Below are positions 19,117-29,600 of a stretch of 64,000 nucleotides of DNA, one piece after another. The position numbers and the translations under genes were made by a program. Origin of the DNA: a virus; IMG/VR virus record IMGVR_UViG_3300031857_000046, positions 1 to 64,000 of that record. One strand, written 5' to 3'. Below the pieces are notes generated by a model that saw only the letters and a list, made by a program, of their open reading frames with translations, did not search any database and had not been told where the DNA came from. Position 1 is the stretch's first letter. Every line of letters begins with the position of its first letter.

Positions 19117-20169
19117 TTATTTGTTTTTTGTGTTGTATGCATTTTCTTCCTTTTTTATAATAGTAATAAAACTTGACCAGAAAACAAAGAAAGCGTCATC
19201 ATTTTTTGGTAAAAAATTTAATAATTGGTCCTCTTTCATCATTTCCATGATTTTTTTGATACCGCCACGACCTTCAGGTGATAAAGTTTCGTTTACCATT
19301 TCACTTATAGCTTCCTTTAACTCTTCAGTAACGTGCGGTTCTTTTAGGTTGATTATTTTATTCATTACCGAAAAATAATCTGTCCCGTATGTTCCCCATT
19401 TGGTTTCACCGTTAATGATCGTGTTTAATGTTTTATCATTCGGTTTTTCAATTAATAGTTCTTTTGTTCTATCAATAACCCAATCCTGGTTAACAGTTTG
19501 TTTTTTTATTTCTGGGAAATATTTTAATACCTTTTGCTCACCAATATTTTGCAAACCAGATATGTTATCACTCGTATCCCCAGCAATCATTTTGATAATA
19601 CCAACATTTGAATAGTGGTAGTCAAAATAACTGTCAAAGTTATCGATGTTAACCATAACCTTAGCGTTTTTTATTGTTAAACAAACCTTTGTGTTTTCAT
19701 CAAGAAGTTGTAGTAAGTCACGATCGTTAGTATAAACAATTTTATTCTCGTTCGGGGAATTCATTGAATAGTATGCTATACCATCATCAGCTTCGCAACC
19801 ATCAATTTCAACTTGTCTAATTGATAATTCTTCCAGGTATTGTTTGATTCGGATTCTTTGTCGATCCAAATCGTGTTTTTCATCAATTGTTACCTTATTG
19901 TCACGGTTTTGTTTGTAGTATGGATAGTAACCTTGTCTATATTCTTTAGAACCCTTACCTTCCCAGAATACAACAACCTTTGTAACTGCGTAATCTTGAT
20001 AAAACCTTTTAATGGTGTTAATAAAGTGGAATATGGTACCAACGCTTCCCTCTTTTCCTTGGAGCTGCTTGGTACCATGAAATCCCTGTTTTAGTAGATA
20101 TTCACCGTCTATAAGCAATGAGTTAATGGTTGTGTTAACTCTATGTCTTATTGGTTTATTAATCTTCAT
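19117..20169 (-). CDS. rnh: 5'-3' exonuclease / RNase H (T4 Rnh-like FEN family)
   Basis: A 350-residue flap-endonuclease family protein; T4 RNase H (305 aa) removes RNA primers from lagging strands. Metal-binding acidic residues appear in order: LLIDGEYLL (about 20), VVFWEGKGS with the following RQGYYPYYKQNR arch region, CEADDGIAYYS (about 125), VYTNDRDLLQLL, and the H3TH segment MIAGDTSDNISGLQNIGEQK, whose D-T-S-D-N is the family hallmark. It overlaps the UvsX-like gene by 11 bp and is followed by a gene of unknown function at 1 bp. Together they form a recombination and primer-processing group. The family level is clear; equivalence to T4 Rnh is by context. Confidence 0.85.
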   Translation of the reverse strand: MKINKPIRHRVNTTINSLLIDGEYLLKQGFHGTKQLQGKEGSVGTIFHFINTIKRFYQDYAVTKVVVFWEGKGSKEYRQGYYPYYKQNRDNKVTIDEKHDLDRQRIRIKQYLEELSIRQVEIDGCEADDGIAYYSMNSPNENKIVYTNDRDLLQLLDENTKVCLTIKNAKVMVNIDNFDSYFDYHYSNVGIIKMIAGDTSDNISGLQNIGEQKVLKYFPEIKKQTVNQDWVIDRTKELLIEKPNDKTLNTIINGETKWGTYGTDYFSVMNKIINLKEPHVTEELKEAISEMVNETLSPEGRGGIKKIMEMMKEDQLLNFLPKNDDAFFVFWSSFITIIKKEENAYNTKNK

Positions 20170-21172
20170 CAGAATATGAGATTTTTTGGTTAACCTCGTA
20201 TTCCTCTAACTCAAAGTTAGCATCATCTAACTTACTAGCCCAATACTCAAAAGTATCTTTTTTGTAAGCATCTAAAGCTGCTTTATCACGTTTATCATCT
20301 GTAATAAATCCGTGTGGTGTTACAATAAGTTTTGAGTCAGCGTAACCAAGACCATTAATGTGGTTTTTGTCTACAGTAACTTTAGTTCTTGTTGCAAAGT
20401 TGATTTTTCTACCTTTGCTTGTTGCATCAATTTTGTTGATACCACCGTCAGCTTCGTTACCAAAACGGAAAACTAATGTAGCTGCTTGGTAGATAGCTTC
20501 ACCACCCTTTGGTTTCATCTTAGGTTGGCCCATTGGTGAATCTGGGAGTCTAACCCATGGTAAGTTACACACAACCAAACCGTTTAGGTATGGTGATGTT
20601 TCTTTACGGCTGTTGTTGATTCTTTGGTTAATGCCCATATTAATCTTTTCAGCCAATACACCTGCGGTATGTTGTTTACCACCTTTACCTTCCCATGTCA
20701 TCTTACATGGTACTGAACCAACTGAATCCCAGAAGAAACAAACATCATAAGGTAAATCACCTTTTGCTTGCATATCCAAAACTTCATTGATGTAATCGGT
20801 AACTTGTTCGATGAAATTAAAATCATCACGGTAAAGGAAGAATCCATCCCACTCACCAGTTTCTTCATTTCTTGAGCAGTCCAACCCCATGAGTTGGCAA
20901 TGTTCAAAACTCCATTTTTTCTCGGTTACCAAATAAACTGGTAAGATACCCTTTTTCTGCGCATCAACTGATGCCGCAATTAATGCACTTGTTTTACCTG
21001 TGTTGGTATGACCAAGTAACATGTTAATGTGACCCATACACGGACCTGGAACCCCAGATGCCTCTAAAAAGGCTTCACCACAATTCAGAAATAAATCTGC
21101 TTTGTATTTTGTTGTCGTACTCATTTTCTTTTTGAGATCATCAAAAGAAAATTCTTTTTTCTTTACTGCCAT
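20159..21172 (-). CDS. uvsX: RecA-like recombinase, UvsX type
   Basis: A 337-residue strand-exchange ATPase of the RecA/UvsX family, close in length to T4 UvsX (391 aa). Walker A is GHTNTGKT at about residues 54-61 and Walker B is CFFWDSVGS at about 147. The region LVVCNLPWVRLPDSPMGQPK with the following KPKGGEAIYQAA matches the loop-2 neighbourhood of phage recombinases. The C-terminus is acidic (YEVNQKISYSDED), as in RecA-type proteins where it modulates filament formation. It lies directly after gp32, with which UvsX competes and cooperates on single-stranded DNA. The upstream two-tier hairpin suggests reduced read-through from gp32. Confidence 0.88.
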   Translation of the reverse strand: MAVKKKEFSFDDLKKKMSTTTKYKADLFLNCGEAFLEASGVPGPCMGHINMLLGHTNTGKTSALIAASVDAQKKGILPVYLVTEKKWSFEHCQLMGLDCSRNEETGEWDGFFLYRDDFNFIEQVTDYINEVLDMQAKGDLPYDVCFFWDSVGSVPCKMTWEGKGGKQHTAGVLAEKINMGINQRINNSRKETSPYLNGLVVCNLPWVRLPDSPMGQPKMKPKGGEAIYQAATLVFRFGNEADGGINKIDATSKGRKINFATRTKVTVDKNHINGLGYADSKLIVTPHGFITDDKRDKAALDAYKKDTFEYWASKLDDANFELEEYEVNQKISYSDED

Positions 21173-21189
21173 GGAATATTTAATATTTT

Positions 21190-21244
21190 AAAAAAAAGCA
21201 TGGACACATACTTGGACATAATGTCCGAGTTAATATCCATGCTT
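21190..21244 (-). terminator. Two-tier terminator/attenuator between gp32 and uvsX
   Basis: On the minus strand a 9-bp outer stem AAGCATGGA / TCCATGCTT (21236-21244 with 21196-21204) encloses a second hairpin around GGACAT/ATGTCC and is followed by a run of U residues. It lies just after the gp32 stop and before the UvsX start, so it may terminate most gp32 transcripts and lower expression of the downstream replication genes. Confidence 0.85.
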
Positions 21245-21256
21245 AAGCTTTATTTT

Positions 21257-22213
21257 TTAGAATGGTAAATCGTCAATCTTTAGTTGAGCGTTTGGTACCT
21301 CTTCAGTCGCTGACCCTTCCGTCATAGACGAATCATCATCAGCATCTTCTTCAGACATAGCAACTGGTGCTGGTGTCTCGTATTTAGTTTTAGGGGCTGG
21401 TGTTGCGGTTCCAGTGTATGTGCTTACACCATCCTCAACTTTGGCGATAAAACATTTTTGTTCGGCATCCCAAATTGGTTCGCTACCTTCAGCAACGATG
21501 TTTAAATATTCAATAGATTTTTTCTTGAAGACATCAGTCCACGCCATTGGATCGCTTAACCACTCAACTGATTGGTTTTCGTCCTCAGACAATTTAGACT
21601 CTCTATCAGGGATGATAGATGCAACTTTAGTAAAACCAACTTTGCTATCTTTTGATTTATCTCTAATCATAGAGATTGTAAGATCGAAACCTTCAAATGG
21701 GTTCCAGAATGCACCGTATTTTTTAACAAGTGGTGCAATTTTGTCCATGATACCTGAACCGTCTTGTACTGCTGGAAATCTCCAGAATTTTACACCTTCA
21801 TGTTCTTTACCACGTTCGATAACACGAACAATGAAGAACTGGCGTGATTTGTAATTGATGGCCAATTTCTTGTCTTCTTTGTCTGCACTCTTCATTAAGA
21901 ATTTGTACATCTCATTCAACGGAGAATCTTCACCATCTTGTGATGGGTCATAAAGTTTTGTCCATCTTTTACCAATTTTTAGGTTGTGGAAATAACCAAC
22001 TTTGTACCATTTAGTTGGGTCATCTTGGTTAGGAAGAATCCTAACTGATTTTTCACCACTTTGTGCACCTTCATCAAGTGCAATTGTGAAATACTTTGTT
22101 AAGTCGACAGAACTAGATTGGGTAGTCTGTGTTGTTTTCGACTTTGCTTTTTCGTAGTCGGCCAGAGTGTCTGTTGCGGCCTTGGACCAATCGATTTTCT
22201 TGTAGTCAATCAT
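21257..22213 (-). CDS. 32: Single-stranded DNA-binding protein, gp32-like
   Basis: A 318-residue protein of the T4 gp32 type (301 aa), coating single-stranded DNA during replication and recombination. The N-terminal segment begins with a basic KIDWSKAATDTLADYEKAKS run, the core has WYKVGYFHNLKIGKRWTKLY and NYKSRQFFIVRVIE, and the last 50 residues are strongly acidic (SEEDADDDSSMTEGS). The core lacks the Cys/His zinc ligands of T4 gp32: the only cysteine is near residue 259. The C-terminus ends IDDLPF, resembling the DDDIPF partner-docking tip of bacterial SSB. Own host-type promoter upstream, strong terminator downstream, and head of the replication cassette. Confidence 0.8.
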   Translation of the reverse strand: MIDYKKIDWSKAATDTLADYEKAKSKTTQTTQSSSVDLTKYFTIALDEGAQSGEKSVRILPNQDDPTKWYKVGYFHNLKIGKRWTKLYDPSQDGEDSPLNEMYKFLMKSADKEDKKLAINYKSRQFFIVRVIERGKEHEGVKFWRFPAVQDGSGIMDKIAPLVKKYGAFWNPFEGFDLTISMIRDKSKDSKVGFTKVASIIPDRESKLSEDENQSVEWLSDPMAWTDVFKKKSIEYLNIVAEGSEPIWDAEQKCFIAKVEDGVSTYTGTATPAPKTKYETPAPVAMSEEDADDDSSMTEGSATEEVPNAQLKIDDLPF

Positions 22214-22234
22214 AATTATATAAATTTTATGCTA

Positions 22235-22265
22235 CAAAAGTAAGAACAAAAACCACAAAAAACAA
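22235..22265 (-). promoter_or_regulatory. Bacteroidota-type promoter for gp32
   Basis: On the minus strand TTG (22265-22263) is separated by 20 bp from TACTTTTG (22242-22235), matching the host pattern TTG / 19-20 bp / TAnnTTTG. It lies 22 bp upstream of the gp32 ATG. This suggests early transcription by unmodified host RNA polymerase. Confidence 0.65.
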
Positions 22266-22291
22266 GTTTCTGGGGAAATATTTTTAAAAAT

Positions 22292-22597
22292 TTAGAAAAT
22301 CGACTTGTACTTCTTAACCCCAAATACCAATAAACCTCTGTAAACGCTTGTTGTTTCGTTTTGACTAGCGTTAACAGCTGTAACCTCTATAGATTGTATT
22401 GGCATTTCTAACATGCCCATCATTGAGAACGTTATGTCTTCAACACCGTTAATGGTTGTAACTACGGTATCATTTGTATTACCCAATGTTATAAAACCGT
22501 AATACTCTATTGTATAATCAGTTTCATTTACAAAACCAATTGCTGGGTCACCAACAGTTAATTTTTGCGTAATTAATTCTTGTTGTATATGTCTCAT
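22292..22597 (-). CDS. Small unknown protein (101 aa)
   Basis: Unrecognised 101-residue protein starting MRHIQQELITQKLTVGDPA. The body alternates short hydrophobic strands (YTIEYYGFITLG, then IQSIEVTAVNA), consistent with a small beta-sandwich virion protein. Its ATG lies 2 bp after the stop of the 249-residue gene, so it is the last member of the hub operon. The gp32 promoter follows immediately. No motif allows a function to be named. Confidence 0.55.
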   Translation of the reverse strand: MRHIQQELITQKLTVGDPAIGFVNETDYTIEYYGFITLGNTNDTVVTTINGVEDITFSMMGMLEMPIQSIEVTAVNASQNETTSVYRGLLVFGVKKYKSIF

Positions 22598-22599
22598 TA

Positions 22600-23349
22600 T
22601 TAATAATTGCTTACAGGTTTTTCGTTATTATTTGCGTTGTAAAAACTATTTCTAATGTCAGTTTCGTTGTAGTTATTCATAAGACTGTCCATCATAGATA
22701 GTTTGTCTGGTCTATTTTCAAGATCAGTTTGTGTTTTTGGTGCGTTTCCACCCATATACTCATCTTGAGTAACACTAAAAGGGTAAGAATCTTTAGCCAA
22801 AGCTTTTCTTCTTTCCTCTTCGGTTGGCGGTCTCATCAATTCAACTTGTTTTGTTAAAGCATTCATTTGTTGAATAACTGAGTCCATTTTTTGTAAACCT
22901 TGCTCAACACCATTAACTTTAGCAATGATGGATTCGATTTTGTTACCAGCATCCGCAATTTTTTGGATAATGTTGTCTGTTTTACCAGACAAATCTTTAC
23001 TAGTATTAACTAAATCAGTAACATCAATTTCGGTATCACCCTCAACTGGAGCCTCTGGAGCCACCTCTGGGGTAGCTGTGGTATCAACACCAGGATCTGC
23101 ACCTAATTCAGCATCTGGAACGGCAGTATCCACACCAGGATCTGTAGCAGGTGCCTCAGCACCTAATTCAGCATCTGGAACGGCAGTATCCACACCAGGA
23201 TCTTCGGCTGGAACTTCTTCAGCTGGGGCATCTTCCTCAGCTTCATAAAACTTATAATGATGACCCTCACCCAATTTTTCTTGGTAGGCCATAATACTAT
23301 TAAATCTTTTTACCTCTTCGGATAATACTTTATCTAATTTTTTGTTCAT
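22600..23349 (-). CDS. Acidic repeat protein, probable virion component (249 aa)
   Basis: A 249-residue protein with three parts: a helical N-terminus (MNKKLDKVLSEEVKRFNSIM), a Pro/Ala/Glu/Asp-rich linker at about residues 35-105 with copies of DPGVDTAVPDAELGA, and a helical coiled-coil-like segment at about 110-170 (LVNTSKDLSGKTDNIIQKIA, VEQGLQKMDSVIQQMNALTK). The linker repeat is also an exact 45-bp DNA repeat. It overlaps the preceding 75-residue gene by 4 bp and follows the hub gene. A flexible-linker structural or assembly protein is inferred. I cannot assign a family. Confidence 0.55.
   Translation of the reverse strand: MNKKLDKVLSEEVKRFNSIMAYQEKLGEGHHYKFYEAEEDAPAEEVPAEDPGVDTAVPDAELGAEAPATDPGVDTAVPDAELGADPGVDTTATPEVAPEAPVEGDTEIDVTDLVNTSKDLSGKTDNIIQKIADAGNKIESIIAKVNGVEQGLQKMDSVIQQMNALTKQVELMRPPTEEERRKALAKDSYPFSVTQDEYMGGNAPKTQTDLENRPDKLSMMDSLMNNYNETDIRNSFYNANNNEKPVSNY
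23099..23203 (-). repeat. Exact 45-bp direct repeat within the acidic repeat protein
   Basis: Bases 23099-23143 are identical to 23159-23203, with a 60-bp period, and a degenerate partial third copy lies just left of them. It encodes the DPGVDTAVPDAELGA linker unit and probably arose by slippage or unequal recombination. Confidence 0.9.
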
Positions 23350-23573
23350 CTTAAATATGTTTTACGACTGTGACTTATTGGTGATTCTTCTCTTAGTAAT
23401 TCTCTACCATCTTCCATCATTAATTTCTTTTCAATCAATGTTCTTTCAATTAAACCGTCTTTTGTTTTTACATAACAAACCCCAGTTTTTATATCACAAA
23501 CTTCTTCACCGATTTGTGCTTCTTCAATTTTTTTACCCAAAAATTGGTCTAATTTACTATTAAAATTGCTCAT
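23346..23573 (-). CDS. Small unknown protein (75 aa)
   Basis: A 75-residue protein starting MSNFNSKLDQFLGKKIEEAQ. It contains a short beta hairpin with two cysteines (EEVCDIKTGVCYVKTKDGL), then a charged helix ending in Arg/Glu residues. I do not recognise it. It is preceded by a (G)ATATTTAT late-type element about 16 bp upstream and overlaps the following 249-residue gene by 4 bp, an arrangement typical of real small phage genes. Confidence 0.55.
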   Translation of the reverse strand: MSNFNSKLDQFLGKKIEEAQIGEEVCDIKTGVCYVKTKDGLIERTLIEKKLMMEDGRELLREESPISHSRKTYLR

Positions 23574-23588
23574 ACGCTTTTATTTACT

Positions 23589-23597
23589 ATAAATATC
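23589..23597 (-). promoter_or_regulatory. Putative late promoter element
   Basis: Coding-strand GATATTTAT, identical to the 9-mer at the gp25, 252-aa, tube and sheath genes, ends 16 bp upstream of the ATG of the 75-residue gene. It follows the hub gene stop by about 50 bp. Confidence 0.5.
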
Positions 23598-23650
23598 TGG
23601 TATTTCAATAAAAGTTGTTATTATAACAAACTTATTCAAATTACCTTATT

Positions 23651-26600
23651 TTACCATTTTAAATTGTCACTGGAAGTGTTCATTCGTTTAAAATAATCAA
23701 CAGCGAATGTGCTTCTACCCGCTGGTAAAATACCCCTGTCTTTTATATGGTATTTATCCCAACCAACATTACAACCGTAACAAACTTCAACCTTCCACGC
23801 AAAAATGTATGCGGCAACATAAGCCTGTAACTCATCACTTGATAAACCAGTTACATTACTACCAGCAACAGATAAATCATACTTTATTGTTGGTATTTCG
23901 GTTTTAAGCTGTGCACGGAAATTATCAGTATTTCTTTTCCAACCACCTTCAAGTAAATAATTTAATTGGGCTGTTACTGTAGATCCGACTGTATCAAAAG
24001 TTTTATTATTCCACTGTATTAATCCAACGTTGTTTTTACCGTTAATAACATCAGCCCCACTTTCAATAAGTGGGTTAAATGTACCACCAGTTTCTTTATG
24101 TATGTTACCTAAAGCAGCGGCTACCTCAATTTTACTCCAACCCCTATCTTTTAAATAATTTTTAATTTCAACTTTATTCGCCTCTGTTTCAGCGCTACCA
24201 ATTGTTTTCTTATCTGGTGAACTACCACCAAACACCAAATATGGTTTTGGATCTATTGCTGTTAACCCAAAATAACTACTATAATCGGTCGCAATACCAG
24301 TACGTACCTCAAAATGTAAATGCGGACCAGTACCAATACCTTCTTTACCGCTTTTTGCTATGACATCCCCAGCTTTTACGTTTGCACCTTGTGTTGTTTT
24401 TGGTTCAGAAATATGACCGTATAGTGTTGATATGTTATGCTCCCTATGTGCGATTATGACTAATTTACCAAAACCGCTTGATTCTTTATCCCCAGCAAAC
24501 ACAACATTACCATTTAGAACTGAGTAAACTGTTGTTCCAACCGCAGCATCTAAGTCAATACCCTGGTGAAATTCAGATGCCCCTGTTGCTGGTGCTGTTC
24601 TATTACCAAAACCAGAGGTAGGTACTATTTTCGCCAAAGGATCAACCCAACTACTTATTTTTCGTTTAGTACCATCAACAAATCTTTTAGCTGGTGGTAC
24701 GTAAATTTGATCTGAAGTAATATCTTTATCTAAAACCGTCCAATCTTGTGGCGCTTCTTTTGTACCTCTTACCGAAGAATTAATATAACTTTTAATGGTT
24801 CTATCTTTAGCTTCTGTACTTTTTAATTGGTCTTCCGTTGATATCGCAATGAAACTAACATACGATTTACCATCACTAATTGCGCCTAAAACATCTGCTT
24901 GATAAGTGGTTTCATCTGTTCCCCTACCAGCTGGTAAATAAGGGTCACTATATGACGCATTATAAATAAATTCACCAGACAAAGGACTTGTTTGGCCACT
25001 TACAGTACCAAATCCAAGTACAACAGGTGGTTTTTTATCAACATTGGCAAAGAAATTGTTACTATTCAAAATAGGGCTATTACCAGAGGTAACACCAATT
25101 ACTGACCTATTATACTTTAATCTAGCATCTTCGTGTATTTTTGGTATAAATGGTGCTTTTCCGTATCTAAGTACAACAAAATATTTTTCACCAACTTTAC
25201 CATTTGTTATTTTAGATGTATCAAAAGGTAATAAAACAATATCATTACCTGCATTATATGCGTTTGTTATCCTAGTTTTATCGTTTTGTGTTAAATTGGT
25301 ATTTAACCACGCTTTGTAATCAGGTATTACTTGAATTAACTTATATCTAGAGATACCATTAACAATTTTTGTTGGGTAACCATCAGGTGTTGTGTATGGT
25401 GTATAGACATCAACAAAAATTATATCACCATTTTCAACGTATAATTTTGGGTTAACGTTTATACTCCATATAGATGACAGACCACCCGAATTTGGTTGAA
25501 TTTGGACTGTTGAAAATGTTTCTTCTATACTACCATTATGGTTACCATCTGGGAACATTGACCCAGTTGTTTTAAACACAATGTTTGTTAGATTGTAAGT
25601 TGAAAACCCTTGTAGTTCTTGGAAATTATTTTTAACCTTACCCGAGACCCAATATGAAGCACCAAGGAAATCATTTTTACTCTGTTCAGAATAATTACTA
25701 GGTATTTCAATATCTTTAGGGAACGTTACTTTTGGTAACGTTGCGTCATCCCCAACAATACCATCGGTTTGACTTGTTATTAAAGTTGTTTTAACACCTT
25801 TTAATGGCTGGTCTTGTGCTAAATATGTGGCTACTTCAGCTAATGGTTTTTGGCTAAATTCAAGTAATATTTGTTCATACTCGTTACCAGAAGTTGGGTA
25901 TGTTTTGAGTAAATTTGATATGGATCTACCAATACCAAGTTTAACAAACATATCATAAACAACAATGTCCGCAAAATATTTAACAGCTTCCGCTGGTTCT
26001 TGACTACCAGCAAGTAATGATGCGTTGTTATATAAATAAGCTATTAAAGCTTTTATAAGTAATTTATTATTTTGATCGCCATTTGTCATTAAATTAAGAT
26101 ATGACGCTGCAATCCATTGTCCACTATAGTTAACATATTTACCACCACTTTCAGCTTGTGAAAATAGGGCGAAACCATTATCAGTGCCACCCGCTACAGA
26201 TGCTCTATTATTATAAGCATAAACCTGACCATCTGTGTCTACTGGAACTCTGTTGTTAGGGTCAACATAACCACTAGCTTCAGCATTTATTTCAGCGGTT
26301 CTAAGTAACTGTGCCAATATTGACGTGTTTGCTGTTGGTTTTTTTGATATTGGTTGTCTAACACCTTTAAAAGTTGTTGTCATGGTGTTTGCTGTTATCT
26401 TATGGCTCACATTTGTTATCCAATATGTACCATAAAATAAAGGTACGTTTTTAACATAAAAATATGTTAAAGGTTGTATACCAGCATTTCCTAAACTTGT
26501 AACTGTACAAGAATAAGATCTGTTTTCCATTGCCGTAAATAATTTACCACTTGATAATTGAGCAACGTTTTCAGGTGACGCTAAGTTAACCTGGGTAAAT

Positions 26601-29600
26601 ATACTCTCTTCTGTGTTAGCAAATTCATCCGTTGACAGTTGGATGTTTTGGAACATGTTTTGATTTTTATTACCAAAATCAACAATAAATGAAGAGACAT
26701 TTGAATTTAAAATATCATTTGGTATACCCTCATCTAGTATTATACCTTGATTATCCGTACCCAATTGTGATGTTTCTATGTCCAAACAAAATGTATTACT
26801 TAAATCAAATTCAGATAAATTGTTTTTCTTTTGCTTGTTACCAGCTGATACATTAGATGTCAAAGAACCTAACTGAAATATAAAAGCTGGATTTGAATCG
26901 AACATCTCAAGATTATTAAACACGCCAAACATATCATGAGCAACCTCAAATGGGTCCTGGCTTTCAGCGATAGCACCATTTAAATTAACATAAGATGTTA
27001 ATGGTAATAACAAGAATTCGTGATCGCTTGCTAAGGTTGATAAAACAGACCACATTGATTTTGATCTTAATGTGTTATCAACTTGCGTAACATTTTTTAA
27101 GTCATCCGCAATAACTTTTTTAAGCGCATCAATATTGGCCAACACTTTACTACCATAAGGGTTATTCCCCCTATCAATAACCATTGCGTAATCATAAAGA
27201 TCTTTTAATTTACCTTCAGTAACATCTGGTGTAATTCTTTTGTCCACGCAATTCTCATAATCAGTATCATCGGTTTCAACATTAAAGTTAAAAAATAATG
27301 GGTGGTTTAGTATATCATTTACACTAATTTGAGCTAAATCTTTACTCGTCTTTTTAATTAGTCTTTGGTCGTTTAAATCTATTTCATTAAATGAAACACT
27401 TCTATCGTATAAAGTTTTTATCCTATAATACGTACCAGTTCTAAGTTCAATTTGTGATTTGGTTAACTCTTCATTATACTCATCAACATTTTTTGAATCC
27501 GCTAATTTATCCAAACCATCAATTTTTGTTTTTGACAATTCAGAGAATTTTTTTAGACCAGTATTAAAAGCTTCTATTTGTTTTGTTAAAATATTTTTGT
27601 TGGTATATTCGATAAACTCTTTAAGTTTTTCAACAGCTTTAATTTCATCAAAAGTGTTATAAAAATATTTTACCTCACCAACCTTTGTTAAAACACCATT
27701 TACTATTTTTTCTGTTACAACATATTGATTAAGGGTCCAATCGTAAATTTTGTTAGTCGCACCCTCAGCTGAAGGAAATATTGTTGCGTTATTAAAACTA
27801 GAGTCATAACCAAACATCGTACTATTTATACGGTTGCGATATAATAAATCTTGTTGGCTGAATATATCACCTATATAATTTTTTATATACGGCATTAACA
27901 GTTTTAAATTACCCTCTGTTATTTCAATGTTTAGGGTGATAAAAAATACTCTTACTAATTCTGGTAATAAAGTTTTTGACACAGTTGGTTCAACACCACC
28001 TATATAATAAAGACCCAAATATTTTGTAATTAATTCGTTATAATTACCTGGTATTGTTTTAATGTCATAAGGACTAACTGGTTGATCACCAAATAATAGT
28101 GTTCTAAATAACAATCTATAATCGACCTTACTAATAATACTGTCCGCTGTTCTTGTCTCACTAGCGTACATTATAATCGGATTAAATATATTAGAATTTA
28201 ACCTAAGACCTTCTGGGTTTTCACCAGTGTTATCAACATATAAAGATCCCGTTGTTGTATAGTTGTTAATTGTTATTTTAGAGTTCATAAACTCGTCAAT
28301 AACAATTTTAGCTTTATTTTCTTGCCCAATTGTTAGTGCGTAGTTTAATATTTTAGATATATCATTTTTAGAAGCAAACTCAATAAAATAACCAGAGTAA
28401 CCACATAAAAGAGCTGATATCTCTTCCCTTGTATAAGCCCTATCCAAAGTTAAAGTTTCTGGTAAATTTGAATAACCAAATATATTAGTGTGTTTAATTA
28501 ATGATTGAAAATTAAAAGTATCAAAAGCTTGGGTAAAATAATTCTTTGTATTTGTATCAGCAAAATTTTTAAATAAAGCTCTAAAATCTTCTAATTTATC
28601 AAAACCAAAAATATCTACAATGCCATCTAAAGATTCTGTGTAAGTTTCTTGATATAGACTGGTGTCTGTTTGGTATTTTGAATAATCACGAATACTAAGA
28701 TCCTCATTTAATGGATCACCCCATTCATATAATTGCTTCACATTATCCCCATAACCATATTGTAATGTTTCAAAATAATCAATAACTTTAATATCTTTTA
28801 AATGTTGACCCTTTTGTGACCTATAAACGTTTGTGTTTGGGAAAATACTTCTAGTTTGATCAAACCAAAATAATTTAGATGTATTATAAACAAGACTCTT
28901 ATTATTAAAATTTAATTCTTTAATTGCGGATGGATCGGTTGTGTTCCCAATAATATATAAATCATCATACCTATCAAGATTTGACGTTACCATTGGGTTT
29001 GTTATATTTAATGTGGTTAGACCGTCATTGTAAACAATTTGATTATATTTTGGTAAAAAGAAGTTGTCGTTGTCCGATATTGAGTTTGGTATTGTGCGCT
29101 TTTGTGAGTATTTAAGTGCTGATGTTAAAGCTTTTTGATCTAAAAATTCTGAATAAATTGTATTAATTGAAACATTATTAGGGAGATAATCATAAAAAGT
29201 TTTATAATTAAAATTTAAAACACCCAATAAATCATTATTTATATCATCGTAGTTAGTAAATGAAGATATCGTTAGACCAGTTACATATGGATCAACTAAA
29301 TCGTTTGACCCAATAATGGTTGACACATTATTTGTTTTATGGTAGGTATAATTTTTATTTGAAAATAATTCTTTAACACCTATCTCACCACCGCAACTTG
29401 GGTAAACGACATATGTACCTTGTTTATCCAATGATGATAATTTAGAACTTTTTTCTGTGTTAAATTCTTTTGACCATATCGATAATAATAAAAGACCAAT
29501 TTGTTCATGTTGTTTTTCAGTTGTTGCTGTTAATATATTTGATAAAAAATCTGTTAATTGCAAAAAAACATTTGTTCCATGAGCAATAACTGGCATGAAG

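Noticed and set aside
23099-23203. CRISPR-like direct repeats
   Set aside because: Only two exact 45-bp copies, in frame and coding for a protein linker; the 15-bp spacer is too short and there is no array.
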